This document shows, piece by piece, positions 62,870 to 64,000 of a stretch of DNA of 64,000 nucleotides. Source of the DNA: an uncultured Lachnospiraceae bacterium (GTDB lineage Bacteria > Bacillota > Clostridia > Lachnospirales > Lachnospiraceae); contig CANOKL010000019.1 of the NCBI GenBank assembly GCA_947566645.1, positions 1 to 64,000 on the forward strand, given 5' to 3'. The position numbers and the translations under genes are program-made. Positions within the stretch are counted from its first letter, which is position 1, and each line of letters opens with the position of its first letter. The notes under the pieces were generated by a model that did no database searches, was not told the DNA's origin, and worked only from the letters and a program-made list of their open reading frames with translations.

Positions 62870-63538
62870 CTAGAAATTTGTAAAAGGTAGTAGGAAACTA
62901 AGTGAAAAATTCTGCAAAAAGTGTGCGAGACAAAGAGAAAAGATTGTGAACTTTTCTGAATCTTTTATTCTGAGATATCCATATACAATTCCAAAAATAA
63001 AAGCAAAAATTACTGTGTACCAATTCTGATGAAATGGAAGATGTGCCAAAGCAAATAAAAGAGCAGAAAGGAAGACACTCAATGAAGAACTGTGAAATGC
63101 TTTATGAAAAAAAGTTAATATGAAACCACGATAAAGGATTTCTTCCTCTATTGCATGTACAAATGTATCAAAAAGATCAAGGGAAAACAGAGCATAGGAA
63201 TCAAAACAATCTGCAAATCGCTTCATAAGCTCACCGGCTGAGAAAAGAAAACCATTTTTTGAGATAAAGTTAGAGATAGCATTATAGTGTAATATAAAAG
63301 TTATTAAAAATGTTAGAGCGATTCCGCTAATAATCTGTATATGGATATTTCTAAAATGAAATCCATATTCTTCTAATGATTCTTTCAGAAAATTATGGAT
63401 AAGAAATATGCATAATAAACTTTCGAATATGGCCCCAAACATAGATGTATATGTACTGGAAACGAGCATGAAAAAAGAAATGTAAATAGTAACAATTATA
63501 AAAAATGCAATCCAGTGTTTTTTTGATAATGTTTTCAT
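62870..63538 (-). CDS. CPBP family intramembrane glutamic protease
   Basis: A 222-residue membrane protein (Abi/CAAX-protease family) with about six helices. Motif 1 AIEEEILYRGF (EE-x3-R), motif 2 LLFALAHLPFHQN and motif 3 FSLCLAHFLQN carry the catalytic Glu and His. In bacteriocin loci such proteins act in self-immunity or leader processing. It lies between the two precursor genes, on the opposite strand, and has a frameshifted paralogue at 61499. The start follows TTGAAGGAGCC. Confidence 0.85.
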   Translation of the reverse strand: MKTLSKKHWIAFFIIVTIYISFFMLVSSTYTSMFGAIFESLLCIFLIHNFLKESLEEYGFHFRNIHIQIISGIALTFLITFILHYNAISNFISKNGFLFSAGELMKRFADCFDSYALFSLDLFDTFVHAIEEEILYRGFILTFFHKAFHSSSLSVFLSALLFALAHLPFHQNWYTVIFAFIFGIVYGYLRIKDSEKFTIFSLCLAHFLQNFSLSFLLPFTNF

Positions 63539-63625
63539 AGTATGGCTCCTTCAATAATTTTAAATTTTTCTTCCGTAAGTATAGCATATGATTTATAATG
63601 CGGCAATTAAATAGTAGCTTTTTTT

Positions 63626-63644
63626 CTGCAATAAAACATTGCAG
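63626..63644. promoter_or_regulatory. Palindromic operator upstream of precursor 2
   Basis: CTGCAAT-AAAAC-ATTGCAG, perfect seven-base arms containing the same GCAAT-N5-ATTGC core as at 62486. Centre is 52 bases before the -10 TATAAT. A GCAATTAAATA stretch at 63603 also matches 62487-62496. Confidence 0.65.
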
Positions 63645-63686
63645 AAAAGCAAGGAATGATTGCTGGGAGCAGAGATGGGAGAATGG

Positions 63687-63692
63687 TATAAT
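63687..63692 (+). promoter_or_regulatory. -10 box of precursor gene 2
   Basis: TATAAT preceded by GGAGAATGG; no convincing -35 box at 16-18 bases, consistent with activation from the upstream palindrome. Confidence 0.5.
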
Positions 63693-63750
63693 ATATATGT
63701 CTTTTTTACTGGCAATAGAAGAAAATATACAAGAAGAGGAGGAATAAAAA

Positions 63751-63876
63751 ATGGAATGGATTATTAAACCGAGAGTAGTTCCCGGACAACCTGATGCGTG
63801 TGTAAAGAATATGTGTTCAACATACACGTGTGTAGTTATATGTAACCCATATATTTGCGGAGATAAAAGAAAGTAA
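63751..63876 (+). CDS. Small Cys-rich peptide precursor 2 (RiPP/bacteriocin-like)
   Basis: A 41-residue peptide: leader MEWIIKPRVVPGQPDA and a core with five cysteines (CVKNMCSTYTCVVICN and PYICG), ending GDKRK. AGGAGG lies eight bases before the ATG in the same GGAGGAATAAAA context as precursor 1. The first 50 bases of the two genes are almost identical, the rest is not. Precursor 2 ends 124 bases before the window edge, so any maturation enzyme, such as a radical SAM protein or further precursors, may lie just beyond. Confidence 0.75.
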   Translation: MEWIIKPRVVPGQPDACVKNMCSTYTCVVICNPYICGDKRK

Positions 63877-63940
63877 GAAAATGGAGGTTCATTCATTTTT
63901 CTTATAAAGTGTAATGTAAGTTAATATACAGTTATGCTAT

Positions 63941-64000
63941 AAGCGAAACCGGAAGTTCTTTAATATTGTTTTTTAGGAAGTAAAGGATGGCTGGTTTCGC
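63941..64000. repeat. Inverted repeat at the right window edge
   Basis: GCGAAACC (63941-63948) and GGTTTCGC (63993-64000) are exact complements 44 bases apart. It may be a loose hairpin or the start of another element continuing past the window. Confidence 0.4.

Overview
The window looks like a chromosomal segment of a low-to-mid GC anaerobic Firmicute, most likely a gut Clostridia of the Lachnospiraceae type. The evidence is strong AGGAGG-type ribosome binding sites, two PPi-type phosphofructokinases, rubrerythrin, an [FeFe]-hydrogenase-like protein, a YlmC/YmxH sporulation-family protein, LytS/LytTR signalling and large PAS hybrid kinases. This is inferred from gene content; no rRNA is present.

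Layout. 1-3.0 kb is a decayed, AT-rich accessory stretch: a GNAT acetyltransferase, a group II intron remnant, an AlbA_2 regulator, and broken DUF6076-like and DUF6429-like genes. 3.2-9.3 kb is a YheO/DauR-type regulator divergent from an operon of MFS transporter (with an in-frame amber stop), PatB/MalY C-S lyase, RidA, M19 dipeptidase and M20 amidohydrolase. Together these could form a route for scavenging cysteine S-conjugates. 9.3-18.9 kb is central metabolism: nagB/nagA, a dicarboxylate/amino acid symporter, a LytS/LytTR pair, glpK with a short DUF1667-like protein, and PPi-PFK. 19.2-24 kb holds a membrane pseudokinase, a secreted Ig-like protein and a two-component system. 24-37 kb holds a sulfotransferase-like protein, a second PPi-PFK, a GT2 glycosyltransferase, rubrerythrin, the hydrogenase-like protein, two giant hybrid kinases and a Nudix protein. 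37-47 kb holds thioredoxin, YbjQ, DUF2798, tRNA-Pro(GGG), an integrase relic, arcC, ferredoxin, ylmC, a second GNAT and three secreted proteins (Ig-like, CAP, transglutaminase with CxxC repeats). 47-56.5 kb holds Uma2, an NCS2 purine permease, and a conserved block rho-rpmE-yqhQ-prmC-prfA-nrdR-truA-xth.

From 56.5 kb to the right edge the sequence becomes AT-rich and accessory. It holds an MFS exporter, an ATPase plus PD-(D/E)XK nuclease pair that resembles a defence module, and an apparently undescribed peptide (RiPP/bacteriocin-like) locus. The peptide locus has an ABC exporter, two CPBP proteases (one frameshifted) and two tiny Cys-rich precursor genes with near-identical leaders. Both precursors lie downstream of the same palindrome, GCAAT-N5-ATTGC, placed about 50 bp upstream of the -10 box.

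Intergenic DNA is unusually rich in dispersed repeats. One is a palindrome (TTGGGGACGGGGTATTTTT and its complement) that supplies the last codons and stop of nagA and of the rubrerythrin gene; a variant does the same for the LytTR regulator. A second family is built around GTTACTATTCACGG with attached hairpins. The organism assignment, pathway and system proposals are inferences; gene family calls rest on motifs visible in the translations.
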